Of a stretch of DNA of 64,000 nt, positions 26,512-35,694 are shown piece by piece. Every line of letters begins with the position of its first letter. Position 1 is the stretch's first letter. The position numbers and the translations under genes are program-made. Origin of the DNA: Mogibacterium neglectum (GTDB lineage Bacteria > Bacillota > Clostridia > Peptostreptococcales > Anaerovoracaceae); the NCBI RefSeq assembly GCF_030644205.1, contig NZ_CP128647.1:62001-126000 (forward strand), in the 5' to 3' direction. Below the pieces are notes generated by a model. It was not told where the DNA came from. It was given only the letters and a program-made list of their open reading frames with translations, and searched no databases.

Positions 26512-26531
26512 TTTACTACTTCTTTACTACC
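26512..26531. other. Possible integrase arm sites near the ICE right end
   Basis: TTTACTACT (26512-26520) and TTTACTACC (26523-26531) form a direct repeat 11 bases apart just after int. Tn916 has short arm-binding repeats of this sort (DR2) near its ends. The exact right junction is not visible because the left end is outside the window; by analogy it should lie near 26650-26700. Confidence 0.4.
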
Positions 26532-26591
26532 TTTCAAAGCAAAAACACAAGCAGATTTAAGAAAATATGTGAGTATCTCCCGATACACAAA

Positions 26592-26629
26592 ATGCCGAAA
26601 ATGCCTGTAAAGACAGGCTATATCGGCAT
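26592..26629 (+). terminator. Nested hairpin after int
   Basis: ATGCCG/CGGCAT (26592-26597, 26624-26629) encloses GCCTGT/ACAGGC (26603-26608, 26613-26618) around AAAG. It may end int transcription; the following bases are only moderately T-rich, so the terminator role is uncertain. The rest of 26498-26713 holds no gene. Confidence 0.5.
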
Positions 26630-26713
26630 ATAAGAACTTTTGAAAAGATAGTTAAAAATCATATTAGAGTTTGTAGTTAAATTTTAGAAAGATATGAAAG
26701 ATAAGGAAATGAA

Positions 26714-27241
26714 ATGGTATATTTAAGCGAAAGCGCGATAAAACATATTAAGGACAGGGGATTCTCGGATATTGTCATCGACGTAATTAAATTTACAAGT
26801 TGATGTGCGCCTCCTAAGATGGAGATGTCAGTAGGATTTGCTGATAAAGACAAGGATTTAGATTATTTTATCGAGCGAGGATATAGGGTGGAGAAGAGCG
26901 AACTCGGCAAAGTTTACTATCCGAAACGGAACGCTGTCAAAGTTGGAAAGATTGAGATTAGGTATGAGGAAAAACCGTGGCTTAGTTGCTTTGAGATAGA
27001 TGGACTTAGACCGGCAAAGTCTCGAGGCAAGAATTACAACCGAAGCATGCAGTTAATCCTACAGTATGCGAGAGCATTTGACGAAGTCAGGCGAAAGGAC
27101 GTGGTAGAGCTTTGTAAACTCACACCTTCGCAGTCGAGCAAGTTGCTCGCTAAAATCGTAGATGGTGGATATCTTGAAGCGAAGGGCGCAGGAAGAGCTA
27201 CTCGTTATGTGCTGACTGAAGAGGGAAAGAAGTATAGGTGA
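26714..27241 (+). CDS. Putative CC/Se-type selenoprotein fused to a winged helix (UGA at 26801)
   Basis: One frame runs from ATG 26714 (AAGGAA upstream) to TGA 27239-27241, broken only by TGA at 26801-26803. The 29 residues before it (MVYLSESAIKHIKDRGFSD...) and the part after it read as one domain, with the motif S-U-C-A-P-P-K if the TGA is selenocysteine. This fits the CC/Se-motif (seleno)proteins of Clostridia. ATG 26819 has no ribosome site (CCTCCT precedes it). CTCC/GGAG can form a hairpin over TAAGAT just after the TGA, a SECIS-like position. Residues 105-175 look like a winged helix (RRKDVVELCKLTPSQSSKLL). Function is unknown; redox or metal binding is likely. Confidence 0.65.
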
Positions 27242-27365
27242 TGGACACACATATGTGTTTGATGTTAACGAAGTATTGTTGAGCTAATATATGAAATTAA
27301 TGAGCAGGAAAAGCCCTAGTTTTGATTTAAGTAGATTACTAAGGGAATATTTTATTCTGCTTGAG

Positions 27366-27394
27366 TTGATTTAAATCGAAAAATGCTATATAGT
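27366..27394 (+). promoter_or_regulatory. Sigma-A promoter for the choline-binding CHAP protein
   Basis: TTGATT (27366-27371) and TATAGT (27389-27394) have 17-base spacing and lie 49 bases before the start at 27443. Confidence 0.65.
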
Positions 27395-27442
27395 ACAAAA
27401 AAATTATGGTGTTATTCAATTTATGTTTAAGGGGGACATTTA

Positions 27443-29044
27443 ATGTCAAAAATAGTTAATAATGCGGCGCATACAAATAAGCCTTGGTATCATATTAAAT
27501 TAACTTTAATTTGTATATTTGTGCCTATTTTAAGTTTTTGTATAGTGGCAAATTATGACGATAAAGTATATGCGGTAAAATACATGCGCGAGATAAAAGC
27601 TGTGAATTATTATACCGGGAACGAGTCAGTAGCCAGAGCACCTGTAATCACAGGTTCATGGAAGAAAGTAACTGGTGCTTGGCGCTTCTACAACACAGAT
27701 GGTGTAATGCAGAAAGGCGTATTTACCATAAAAGGTAATAAATACTACCTCGGGAAAAACGATGGAATCATGAAGACCGGCTGGCAAAAGATTGATAGAT
27801 ACTACTATTACTTCGGTACAGACGGTGCACTGAAGACCGGCTGGCAGCAAATCGATGGTCGTTGGTACTACCTTGGTGGTACAGGAGACGGTGCTATGAG
27901 GGCCGGTTGGCAAAAAATCGATGGTTCATACTACTATTTAGGTGATGCTAACGATGGGGGAATGAAGACTGGTTGGCAGCAAATCGATGGTCGTTGGTAC
28001 TACCTTGGTGGTACAGGAGACGGTGTTATGAGGGCCGGCTGGCAAAAAATCGATGGTTCATACTACTACTTAGGTGATGCTAGCGATGGGGGAATGAAGG
28101 TCGGTTGGCAGCAAATCTATGATCGTTGGTACTACCTTGGTGGTACAGGAGACGGTGCTATGAGGACAAGCTGGCAAAAAATCGATGGTTCATACTACTA
28201 CTTAGGTGATGCTGACGATGGAGGAATGAAGACCGGTTGGCAACAAATTGATGAATACTGGTATTATCTTGGTGGTGTAAACGATGGCGCTATGAAGGTT
28301 AAATGGCAGCATCTTGGTAATAACTGGTATTATCTTGGCGATGTAAATGATGGTACCATGAAGACCGGTTGGAAGAATATAGAGAGTGCATGGTACTACT
28401 TCAATGAATCTGGTGTAGCCAAGAAGGATTGGCAACATATAGCTGGGAACTGGTTTTACTTCGATTCAAGTTACATGATGGTAAAAGATACAATCATGGA
28501 AATTGCAGGGCATAAATATGCTTTCAATGCTGACGGTGTGATGTTGTCTAATGAATTTACATTCAAAGGCAAGAGATACATAACTGATTCATCTGGTAGA
28601 ATTGTCTATAATTCATCACAAAAAGATGTAGTAAAATATGGACGTCGGTTTATAGGTGAGAATGGTAATAGATTTAATGACTGGTATTACGGAGATAAAA
28701 ATCATCGTTCATTGGCGTGGTGTAACGTATTTGTATCCTATGTAATGTATCAATGCGGAGTGAACTTTCAGAAGAATGCATATGTTCCTAATTCAGAGGA
28801 GTGGATGCATAAAAACTACAAGTGGGTCGACTACAAAGAGGCGAAAGCTGGAGATGTAATCGTCTTCTGCTGGACAGGACAAGGTCATAACAGTGGCCGC
28901 GGCAATAGAGATCACATTGGGTTCCTTATTTCCAAGAATGCCAATGGCACATTTACTACACTAGAAGGAAACACAAATGGCGGCAAAGTGGCAATTAGGA
29001 CTAGATATTCAAAGAATATCAGAAATATTTTTAGCCCAAGATAA
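27443..29044 (+). CDS. Secreted cell-wall hydrolase: choline-binding-type repeats plus CHAP domain
   Basis: The 533-residue protein has an N-terminal membrane/signal segment (about 19-44). Some 14 to 16 cell-wall-binding repeats of the GW-x-x-I-D-G-x-WYYLG type follow (about 68-385), then a CHAP-like domain (about 390-533) with Cys in LAWCNVFVSY, His in RDHIGFL and EGNT. Repeats of this family bind phosphocholine in pneumococcal surface proteins. That agrees with the lic genes downstream. It probably cuts peptidoglycan while docked to the choline-bearing polymer. Middle repeats are nearly identical at DNA level. Confidence 0.88.
   Translation: MSKIVNNAAHTNKPWYHIKLTLICIFVPILSFCIVANYDDKVYAVKYMREIKAVNYYTGNESVARAPVITGSWKKVTGAWRFYNTDGVMQKGVFTIKGNKYYLGKNDGIMKTGWQKIDRYYYYFGTDGALKTGWQQIDGRWYYLGGTGDGAMRAGWQKIDGSYYYLGDANDGGMKTGWQQIDGRWYYLGGTGDGVMRAGWQKIDGSYYYLGDASDGGMKVGWQQIYDRWYYLGGTGDGAMRTSWQKIDGSYYYLGDADDGGMKTGWQQIDEYWYYLGGVNDGAMKVKWQHLGNNWYYLGDVNDGTMKTGWKNIESAWYYFNESGVAKKDWQHIAGNWFYFDSSYMMVKDTIMEIAGHKYAFNADGVMLSNEFTFKGKRYITDSSGRIVYNSSQKDVVKYGRRFIGENGNRFNDWYYGDKNHRSLAWCNVFVSYVMYQCGVNFQKNAYVPNSEEWMHKNYKWVDYKEAKAGDVIVFCWTGQGHNSGRGNRDHIGFLISKNANGTFTTLEGNTNGGKVAIRTRYSKNIRNIFSPR
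27836..28231 (+). repeat. Three tandem 132-bp copies within the wall-binding repeats
   Basis: Units start at 27836, 27968 and 28100 and each encodes 44 residues (GWQQIDGRWYYLGG..., GWQKIDGSYYYLGD...). They differ at few bases, unlike the more diverged flanking repeats. That points to recent duplication and possible copy-number change. Confidence 0.85.
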
Positions 29045-29103
29045 TGCTTATATCATAAACGCCAATGTGGCGAGTCGAATAAAAACAAGCTTATAGCGAA
29101 CAT

Positions 29104-29146
29104 AAAATACTAGGCAGAAGCACTATATGCAGCCTAGTATTTTTTA
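29104..29146 (+). terminator. Terminator of the CHAP protein gene
   Basis: AAATACTAGGC (29105-29115) and GCCTAGTATTT (29132-29142) form an 11-bp stem followed by a T-run. Confidence 0.88.
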
Positions 29147-29206
29147 TATCTGTGATGCGTTGACTTAAATAATATGGCAAGCAATTGTGTTCAATAAATG
29201 CAAATA

Positions 29207-29235
29207 TTGTGTGTTCATGAAAATTATGATATTGT
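29207..29235 (+). promoter_or_regulatory. Possible promoter of the lic genes
   Basis: TTGTGT (29207-29212) and TATTGT (29230-29235) with a 17-base spacer lie 60 bases before the LicC/LicA fusion gene. The match to consensus is moderate. Confidence 0.4.
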
Positions 29236-29294
29236 GTATAACGAACAACGTAAGTTGCTGATAAATTAATTTATGATAAGTTGTGGGACACGAT

Positions 29295-31070
29295 ATGAAG
29301 AAAAAACTATCTACTATAGAACTAGATGTTCTGAAGACATTGAATAGCCAGGAGGGCGCGACTCAGAGAGAGATAGCTGAGATGAACAATGCATCACTCG
29401 GCAGTGTAAACGGTGCGATTGTTAAACTCAGAGAGCTTGGGTATGTGAGTGCAGATAATGTAATTTCTGACGAGGCACAGGAGTTGCTCAAGGAGGCTAA
29501 ACCGCAAAACGCAGTTATATTAGCGGCTGGCTTTGGTATGAGAATGGTTCCGATTAATACCGTATATCCGAAAGCCATGCTGAAGGTTCACGGGGAGGTT
29601 CTGATAGAGCGTTTAATAAGACAGCTACACGAGGCTGGAATCACTAAGATTGATGTCGTGGTTGGCTTTATGAAGGAGAGCTTCGAATACCTCATAGATG
29701 AATACGGTGTAGACCTGATTACGAACAGGGATTATGCGAGTAAGGAAAATCTCCATTCGCTTAAGCTTGCAAGCGCACAGCTCGGCAACACATATGTGAT
29801 TCCGTCAGATATTTGGTTTAGGGAGAACCCATTTACACAGTGCGAACCATACTCCTGGTATATGGTAGCTGAAAGTAGGAACGCACATAGCAGGGTTAAG
29901 CTGAACAGAAATAAAGAACTCATAGACATCGGAAATTCTATGAATAAGAAGCTCAAAATGATGGGTGTTGCATATATAAGCAATAAAGATGCAGATGAGG
30001 TGAGGCTAAGGATTGCTAGGCATAGCGATCGAGATGATTGCTACTGGGAAGATGCGCTGTATACAGAATCGAGACCTCGCAAGATGATACTACTTGCCAA
30101 GAAAGTACCTGAAAATTTCGCTGTTGGAATCAACACTTATGATCAACTATGCACTTTCGACTCTGGTTCAGAGAGCCTGCAGTCTGAGGCAATAGATCTA
30201 CTTGCTAAAGTGTTCGATGTCAATACGAGCGAAATTACGAACATAGAGGTGCTTAAGAAAGGGATGACTAATAGATCGTTCTTATTCAGATGCAAGGGAG
30301 AAAAGTATATAATGAGAATCCCTGGAGAAGGCACTGAGCGCCTAATCAATAGGGATCATGAGTACCAGGTGTATGAAGCGATTAAAGATAAGGGTATTAG
30401 CGATGATATCATTTACTTCGATGTAAAAAATGGATATAAAGTGACAAAATTCCTCGAGAATACGCGTAACTGTGACCCTAAAGATTGGGAAGAAGTCGCA
30501 AAATGCATGAAAGTTCTCAAAAAATTCCATAGCTTGGACTTAAAAGTTGAACACAACTTCGATATATTTGGTGAAATCGAATTATATGAAAGGCTTTGGG
30601 GTGAAAATAAATCGATTTATAGAGATTATGCAAAGACAAAACAGAAAATCTATAAGCTCAAGCGATTCATTTATTCGTTAAATCCACACATATGCCTGGC
30701 TCATATCGATGCAGTGCCAGATAACTTCTTGTTCTGTGATTATGCAAGTGGAGAGGACGATATTCGAATCATTGACTGGGAATATGCAGGGATGCAGGAT
30801 CCTCACGTAGATTTGGCGATGTTTTCCTTATACAGCATGTACACGAAGGATGAAATTGACAAATTAAATAATATCTACTTCGACGGGGACTGTAGTGATG
30901 AGGATAGAGCGAAGATATATGCATATATCTCAGTTTGCGGGCTATTATGGTCAAATTGGTGTGAGTATAAGAGGCAGCTTGGAGTAGAATTTGGAGAATA
31001 TTCCCTAAAACAATATAGATATGCCAAGGAATACTACAAATACGCATCAGATTTGATAGAAACTCTGTAA
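29295..31070 (+). CDS. Winged helix, LicC-type cytidylyltransferase and LicA-type choline kinase fusion
   Basis: The protein of about 591 residues joins three parts. A winged helix-turn-helix (about 1-65: GATQREIAEMNNASLGSVNG) comes first. A nucleotidyltransferase follows (about 70-305) with LAAGFGMRMVPINTVYPKAM. A choline/ethanolamine kinase-type domain ends it (about 310-591) with HIDAVPDNFLF and IDWEYAG as catalytic loop and metal site. Choline would be phosphorylated and converted to CDP-choline by one polypeptide. The BCCT transporter follows at once. I take ATG 29295; GTG 29283 is in frame. The HTH may bind DNA or be structural. Confidence 0.85.
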   Translation: MKKKLSTIELDVLKTLNSQEGATQREIAEMNNASLGSVNGAIVKLRELGYVSADNVISDEAQELLKEAKPQNAVILAAGFGMRMVPINTVYPKAMLKVHGEVLIERLIRQLHEAGITKIDVVVGFMKESFEYLIDEYGVDLITNRDYASKENLHSLKLASAQLGNTYVIPSDIWFRENPFTQCEPYSWYMVAESRNAHSRVKLNRNKELIDIGNSMNKKLKMMGVAYISNKDADEVRLRIARHSDRDDCYWEDALYTESRPRKMILLAKKVPENFAVGINTYDQLCTFDSGSESLQSEAIDLLAKVFDVNTSEITNIEVLKKGMTNRSFLFRCKGEKYIMRIPGEGTERLINRDHEYQVYEAIKDKGISDDIIYFDVKNGYKVTKFLENTRNCDPKDWEEVAKCMKVLKKFHSLDLKVEHNFDIFGEIELYERLWGENKSIYRDYAKTKQKIYKLKRFIYSLNPHICLAHIDAVPDNFLFCDYASGEDDIRIIDWEYAGMQDPHVDLAMFSLYSMYTKDEIDKLNNIYFDGDCSDEDRAKIYAYISVCGLLWSNWCEYKRQLGVEFGEYSLKQYRYAKEYYKYASDLIETL

Positions 31071-31102
31071 ATTCTACTGTAGAAAGAAAGGATAATGCCG
31101 AT

Positions 31103-32704
31103 ATGAATAATAAAAACAGTGTGTCAGCTACACGAAAGCAAATTGATTGGGTTATTACGCTAGTGCCATTAGCGATAATATGTGGGATGAGCGCACTTTT
31201 TTTTGCTTTTCCGAACAAATCAAAGTCAGTACTGACGAGCATTCGCTACGTTCTCGGAGATAGATTTGGTTCATACTACTTAATCATCGGGGTGCTGATA
31301 CTTTCAATTTCTATATATATGGCATTTTCGAAGTACGGAGACATTGTCCTAGGGGGGCAAGATGAGAAGCCAAAATATAGTTTCTTCACCTGGGGAGCGA
31401 TGATGTTCACGTGCGGACTTGCCGCAGACATACTGTTTTATTCATTTGCAGAATGGGTGCTCTATGCGACGGATCCCCATGTAAAGAGCCTGGGGTCGAT
31501 TCAAGAATGGGCGGGGGTATTTCCTATATTTCATTGGAGCCTTATACCGTGGGCGTTTTATCTCGTGTTAGCTGTTTCCTTTGGTTTCATGCTTCACGTC
31601 AGGAATAGAGATAAGCAGAAATTTTCAGAAGCTTGCAGACCGGTTCTAGGTAAACGCACGGATGGAATTCTCGGCAGGTTAATCGACATGCTTGCAGTAT
31701 TTGCACTGATTGCCGGAACAGCTACGACTTTCAGCGTTGCCACACCACTAATGGCGAGCATTATCAAGATTGTATTCCATGTAGAATTGAGTCGCATCAC
31801 TCTTTCGATAATAATTCTCCTGATAACATGTGCGATTTACACTTACTCGCTTTTACATGGATTTAAGGGTATTAGCGTCCTGGCAAAAATATGCATTTAT
31901 CTGTTTTTTGGGTTGCTCGCTTACGTGCTATTCGTTGGTGGTAAGACAGGATACATTATCGACACTGGCATAGAGTCCATAGGCAGAATGCTTCAGCATT
32001 TTATCGAACTGTCCACATTTACTGATCCAGAGAGAAATACGCTGTTCCCACAGAATTACACCATTTACTACTGGGCGTATTGGATGGTTTGGTGCGTCGC
32101 GGCACCGTTCTTCATTGGAACGATTTCGCGTGGTAGGACCGTAAGACAGACTATCGTTGGAGGATATGGATTTGGAGCAGGCTCAACGATTATAAGCTTT
32201 ATAATTTTGGGGAATTACTCGCTAGGCAAAGAGCTAGTTGACGGCATACCCCTAATAAAGTCATATATAGAGAACGGTGATATGTATGGGCTCATTATCA
32301 ATATCGTGAGGACGCTTCCTTGCTCAACGATGGTATTAATAGTACTGATTCTGACAATGGTTGCATTCTACGCTACTTCGTTCGATTCCATCGCTTATAT
32401 CGCTTCGTGCTATAGTTACAGAAGGCTCAAGGAGGGAGAGATTCCAAATCGCATGATTCAGCTGATGTGGTGCTTACTATTGATTGTGCTACCAATTGCA
32501 TTGCTTTTTTCAGAAAGTTCTATGAGCAATATTCAATCAGTCAGCATCATAGCAGCATTTCCTATTGCAGCGGTCATAACGCTTATCGCCGTTAGTTTTC
32601 TAAAGGATGCAGGGAAATTTATGAAAACTTTAAAAGATGGAGCAACTCGCGAGCTCGTAAGAGGTGATGAAGCAGAAAGGAACGCGAAACGTGGGGAGTC
32701 GTAA
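31103..32704 (+). CDS. BCCT-family choline/betaine transporter
   Basis: The 533-residue transporter has twelve hydrophobic segments and starts after AGAAAGGATAATG. BCCT features include FTWGAMMFTCGLAADILFY and the Trp-rich stretch YYWAYWMVWCVAAPFFIG near residue 320. BCCT proteins import choline, betaine or carnitine with ions or protons. Between LicC/LicA and LicC genes, choline import for glycan decoration is the likely role; many lic loci use LicB instead. The stop is directly followed by the licC start. Confidence 0.9.
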   Translation: MNNKNSVSATRKQIDWVITLVPLAIICGMSALFFAFPNKSKSVLTSIRYVLGDRFGSYYLIIGVLILSISIYMAFSKYGDIVLGGQDEKPKYSFFTWGAMMFTCGLAADILFYSFAEWVLYATDPHVKSLGSIQEWAGVFPIFHWSLIPWAFYLVLAVSFGFMLHVRNRDKQKFSEACRPVLGKRTDGILGRLIDMLAVFALIAGTATTFSVATPLMASIIKIVFHVELSRITLSIIILLITCAIYTYSLLHGFKGISVLAKICIYLFFGLLAYVLFVGGKTGYIIDTGIESIGRMLQHFIELSTFTDPERNTLFPQNYTIYYWAYWMVWCVAAPFFIGTISRGRTVRQTIVGGYGFGAGSTIISFIILGNYSLGKELVDGIPLIKSYIENGDMYGLIINIVRTLPCSTMVLIVLILTMVAFYATSFDSIAYIASCYSYRRLKEGEIPNRMIQLMWCLLLIVLPIALLFSESSMSNIQSVSIIAAFPIAAVITLIAVSFLKDAGKFMKTLKDGATRELVRGDEAERNAKRGES

Positions 32705-32705
32705 A

Positions 32706-33569
32706 ATGATTAAGGTAGATAATGCGGTTATACTGGCTGCGGGTGCATCTAGCAGATTTGTACCGCTTTCATACGAGAGACATAAGGCTCTAATCGAAGT
32801 TAAGGGAGAGGTACTAATCGAGCGTCAGATAAGGCAACTTAGAGAGGCTGGCGTCATGGATATATACGTAGTCACTGGCTACAAAAGTGAACAGTTTTCA
32901 TATCTCACAGCGAAATTTGATGTGAAGCTTGTGCACAATAACGAGTATGCGACTCGCAACAATCATTCGAGCATTCACGTGGTGAGGGACGTGATTAGAA
33001 ACTCATATATATGTTCGGCAGATAACTATTTTGCAGAAAATCCCTTCAATGTTTTTGAGGAAGGTGCGTTTTACAGCGGAATCTACTCTGAAGGATATAC
33101 CAAGGAGTGGTGCATGAAGACCGACGAAGACGACTATATAATTGACGTCAAGATTGGAGGAAGCAAGGCTTGGTATATGCTAGGACATGTGTTTTGGGAT
33201 GAAAAATTCAGCAAGCACTTCACCGAAATACTTGAGCAGCGTTACGATGATCCTGAGATTGTCGATAAACTCTGGGAGGATATATATATCGAACACATAG
33301 CTGAACTTAAGATGAAATTAAAAAAATATAATGCTGAATATATTTTTGAATTTGATACTCTTGATGAGCTGAGAGAGTTTGATGAATCGTATGCTAGAGA
33401 CACACGTTCGACGATTCTCAAGGATATATCAAGGTCGCTTGGAGCAAATGAGGCTGAACTTAAGGATTTTCAAGCAATTAAGGCTTTGGATAATCGGGCT
33501 ACAGGCTTTAAGTTCGTGTGCAAGGATAAAGAATACACTTACGATTATGATTCAGGTAAGTTCATATAG
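32706..33569 (+). CDS. licC: CTP:phosphocholine cytidylyltransferase with vestigial kinase tail
   Basis: The 287-residue enzyme makes CDP-choline. The N-terminal fold has LAAGASSRFVPLSYERHKAL, and a middle part (SADNYFAENPF, KEWCMKTDEDDYIIDVKIGG, YMLGHVFWDE) close to pneumococcal LicC. The last 50 residues (ISRSLGANEAELKDFQAIKA... FVCKDKEYTY) match the first strands of the kinase domain in the fusion protein at 29295. They then stop, so a kinase domain appears to have been lost. GGGGAG precedes ATG 32706. Confidence 0.88.
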   Translation: MIKVDNAVILAAGASSRFVPLSYERHKALIEVKGEVLIERQIRQLREAGVMDIYVVTGYKSEQFSYLTAKFDVKLVHNNEYATRNNHSSIHVVRDVIRNSYICSADNYFAENPFNVFEEGAFYSGIYSEGYTKEWCMKTDEDDYIIDVKIGGSKAWYMLGHVFWDEKFSKHFTEILEQRYDDPEIVDKLWEDIYIEHIAELKMKLKKYNAEYIFEFDTLDELREFDESYARDTRSTILKDISRSLGANEAELKDFQAIKALDNRATGFKFVCKDKEYTYDYDSGKFI

Positions 33570-33667
33570 AGAATTTGTTCAGTGAGGGCAAGTGTGGAAT
33601 TAATGTGAAATAATCTAAAACAGGGGTTGTTTATCACGATTTGCTAGCTTTTTATAGGTCTTGCGTT

Positions 33668-33696
33668 TTGACTAATTCGCTCATAATAGGTATAAT
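33668..33696 (+). promoter_or_regulatory. Strong sigma-A promoter of the glycan operon
   Basis: TTGACT (33668-33673) and TATAAT (33691-33696) are separated by 17 bases and stand 48 bases before the start at 33745. No other equally good promoter was found for the genes to about 51.6 kb. Confidence 0.8.
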
Positions 33697-33744
33697 GTTA
33701 TGATAAATTCCGCGTGGTATGCGAAAAATTAAAGACTAATATAC

Positions 33745-35646
33745 ATGATGACTTCAAAGAAAGCAGGCATGATTATGGATATTAACAGCAAATTGAATTT
33801 TGATAAAGCATCTCTGATTAAGACTTGTCTACTTATAGTCTGCGACTTAGCGGCGATTGAGATTGCTTCGTTTCTAGCGCTCTTTATAAGGTTTGATTTC
33901 TCGCTTGATGAGCCTATGGGCTCATATTGGGAGATGTTTAAAGGACACCAGCAAATCGTGATGGCCCTAGGGATTGTCATATTTGCAGTTTGCCATATGT
34001 ATTCAAGCCTTTGGTCGTATGTAGGCATACGAGACATGCTTAATGTGCTAATTGCTACAGTCTTGTACACACTCATGGTTACAACTATATTTGCTTTCTT
34101 TGAACAGCAGAACTACGGGATGCCGAGAAGCTTTTATTTGCTTTCCGGTGGATTTTTATTTGCGATAACTTTTTTCGTCAGATTCATTGCTAGGGCTGCG
34201 AGAGAACTTAAGGGCTTTGGAAACAGCCGTGGACAGGCAAAGAGGGCGATGATTATAGGCGCAGGTGCTGCAGGAGCGGGGCTCATCAAGGAAATTAAAG
34301 CAAATCCGAGCCTGAGAAAGAAAATAATCTGCCTTGTTGATGATGACGAGTCCAAGATTGGCAAGAGAATGAATGGAGTGCGTATTGCTGGCACTACGAA
34401 GGATATTGAGGTGCTTACGCAGAGATATTCCATAAATCAGATTCTCCTTGCGATGCCATCTGCATCGGGTGAAGAGAAAAAGAGAATTCTAGATATATGC
34501 AAGCAGACAGGCTGCGAGATGATGATTGTTCCAGGGATATACCAGATTATTCGCGGTGATGTTAGCGTATCACAGCTTAAGCATGTAGATGTAAACGACC
34601 TGCTAGGCAGGGATCCTATCGAAGTTGATATTGATGGGATTATGGAGTATGTGTCGAACAAAGTTGTTATGGTTACAGGTGCAGGTGGGTCGATAGGAAG
34701 CGAACTCTGCCGCCAGATTGCAAGTCACAATCCTAAGCAGCTAGTAATGCTAGATATATATGAAAATACTACATATGAGATACAGAATGAGCTTAAGAGA
34801 GAATTTCCTGAGCTCAATCTTGTGGTGCTTATAGCATCCGTGAGGAATACAAAGAGAATCGATAAAATCTTTGAGATGTATAGACCAGAGATTATATATC
34901 ATGCGGCTGCACATAAGCATGTACCGCTTATGGAGGCTAGTCCTAATGAAGCCATCAAGAACAATGTGCTAGGCACATGGAAGCTCGTTCAAGCTTCAGA
35001 TAAATGGAAGGTTAAGAAGTTTGTTCTTATCTCTACAGATAAAGCTGTAAATCCAACTAATATCATGGGGGCATCTAAGAGACTGTGTGAGATGATCATT
35101 CAAACTTATAACAACAGATCAAAAACGGAATTCGTAGCAGTTAGATTTGGAAATGTACTTGGAAGCCATGGAAGCGTTATTCCATTATTTAGAAGACAAA
35201 TCGCTGAAGGTGGACCAGTTACGGTTACACATCCAGATATCATCAGATATTTTATGACGATTCCTGAGGCTGTTTCGCTCGTACTTCAGGCTGGAGCATT
35301 TGCAAAGGGTGGAGAGATATTTGTTCTCGATATGGGCAAACCAGTCAAGATTGATGACCTCGCTAGAAACCTAATTCTGCTTTCTGGACTCAAGCCGGGA
35401 ATAGACATTGAGATAAAGTATGTAGGACTAAGGCCTGGAGAGAAGTTGTTTGAGGAACTTCTGATGGACGAAGAGGGGCTTCAGGATACAGCAAACAAGA
35501 TGATTCACATCGGGCATCCAATTAATATCGATGAGGAGAATTTCATCGAGGAGCTTAACGAACTCAAAGACTATGTTGAGGGCGAGCCGGATGATATCAA
35601 GCGATATATCAAAAACATAGTCCCAACATATACACCAAAAAACTAA
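33745..35646 (+). CDS. UDP-sugar 4,6-dehydratase, membrane type (PglF/CapD-like)
   Basis: The 633-residue protein has four N-terminal membrane segments (about 25-140), a first Rossmann part (GAGAAGAGLI) and an extended SDR domain with GAGGSIGSELC. The site STDKAVNPTNIMGASKR has Met where most SDRs have the active Tyr, as in PglF. It would turn UDP-GlcNAc into the 4-keto-6-deoxy sugar used by the DegT enzyme next to it. That leads to a 4-amino-4,6-dideoxy-HexNAc (AAT-Gal or bacillosamine type). Confidence 0.9.
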   Translation: MMTSKKAGMIMDINSKLNFDKASLIKTCLLIVCDLAAIEIASFLALFIRFDFSLDEPMGSYWEMFKGHQQIVMALGIVIFAVCHMYSSLWSYVGIRDMLNVLIATVLYTLMVTTIFAFFEQQNYGMPRSFYLLSGGFLFAITFFVRFIARAARELKGFGNSRGQAKRAMIIGAGAAGAGLIKEIKANPSLRKKIICLVDDDESKIGKRMNGVRIAGTTKDIEVLTQRYSINQILLAMPSASGEEKKRILDICKQTGCEMMIVPGIYQIIRGDVSVSQLKHVDVNDLLGRDPIEVDIDGIMEYVSNKVVMVTGAGGSIGSELCRQIASHNPKQLVMLDIYENTTYEIQNELKREFPELNLVVLIASVRNTKRIDKIFEMYRPEIIYHAAAHKHVPLMEASPNEAIKNNVLGTWKLVQASDKWKVKKFVLISTDKAVNPTNIMGASKRLCEMIIQTYNNRSKTEFVAVRFGNVLGSHGSVIPLFRRQIAEGGPVTVTHPDIIRYFMTIPEAVSLVLQAGAFAKGGEIFVLDMGKPVKIDDLARNLILLSGLKPGIDIEIKYVGLRPGEKLFEELLMDEEGLQDTANKMIHIGHPINIDEENFIEELNELKDYVEGEPDDIKRYIKNIVPTYTPKN

Positions 35647-35694
35647 GGTGTATAATTACACGATTGTATAAAAATTCTAGGAGGCATATCACAT

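Noticed and set aside
26819-27241. Separate gene starting at ATG 26819
   Set aside because: No ribosome site precedes it (CCTCCT instead), and the frame continues upstream through a single TGA into a well-started N-terminus.
27836-28231. Regular repeats that might suggest a CRISPR array
   Set aside because: The units are contiguous 132-bp coding repeats in one frame with no unique spacers.
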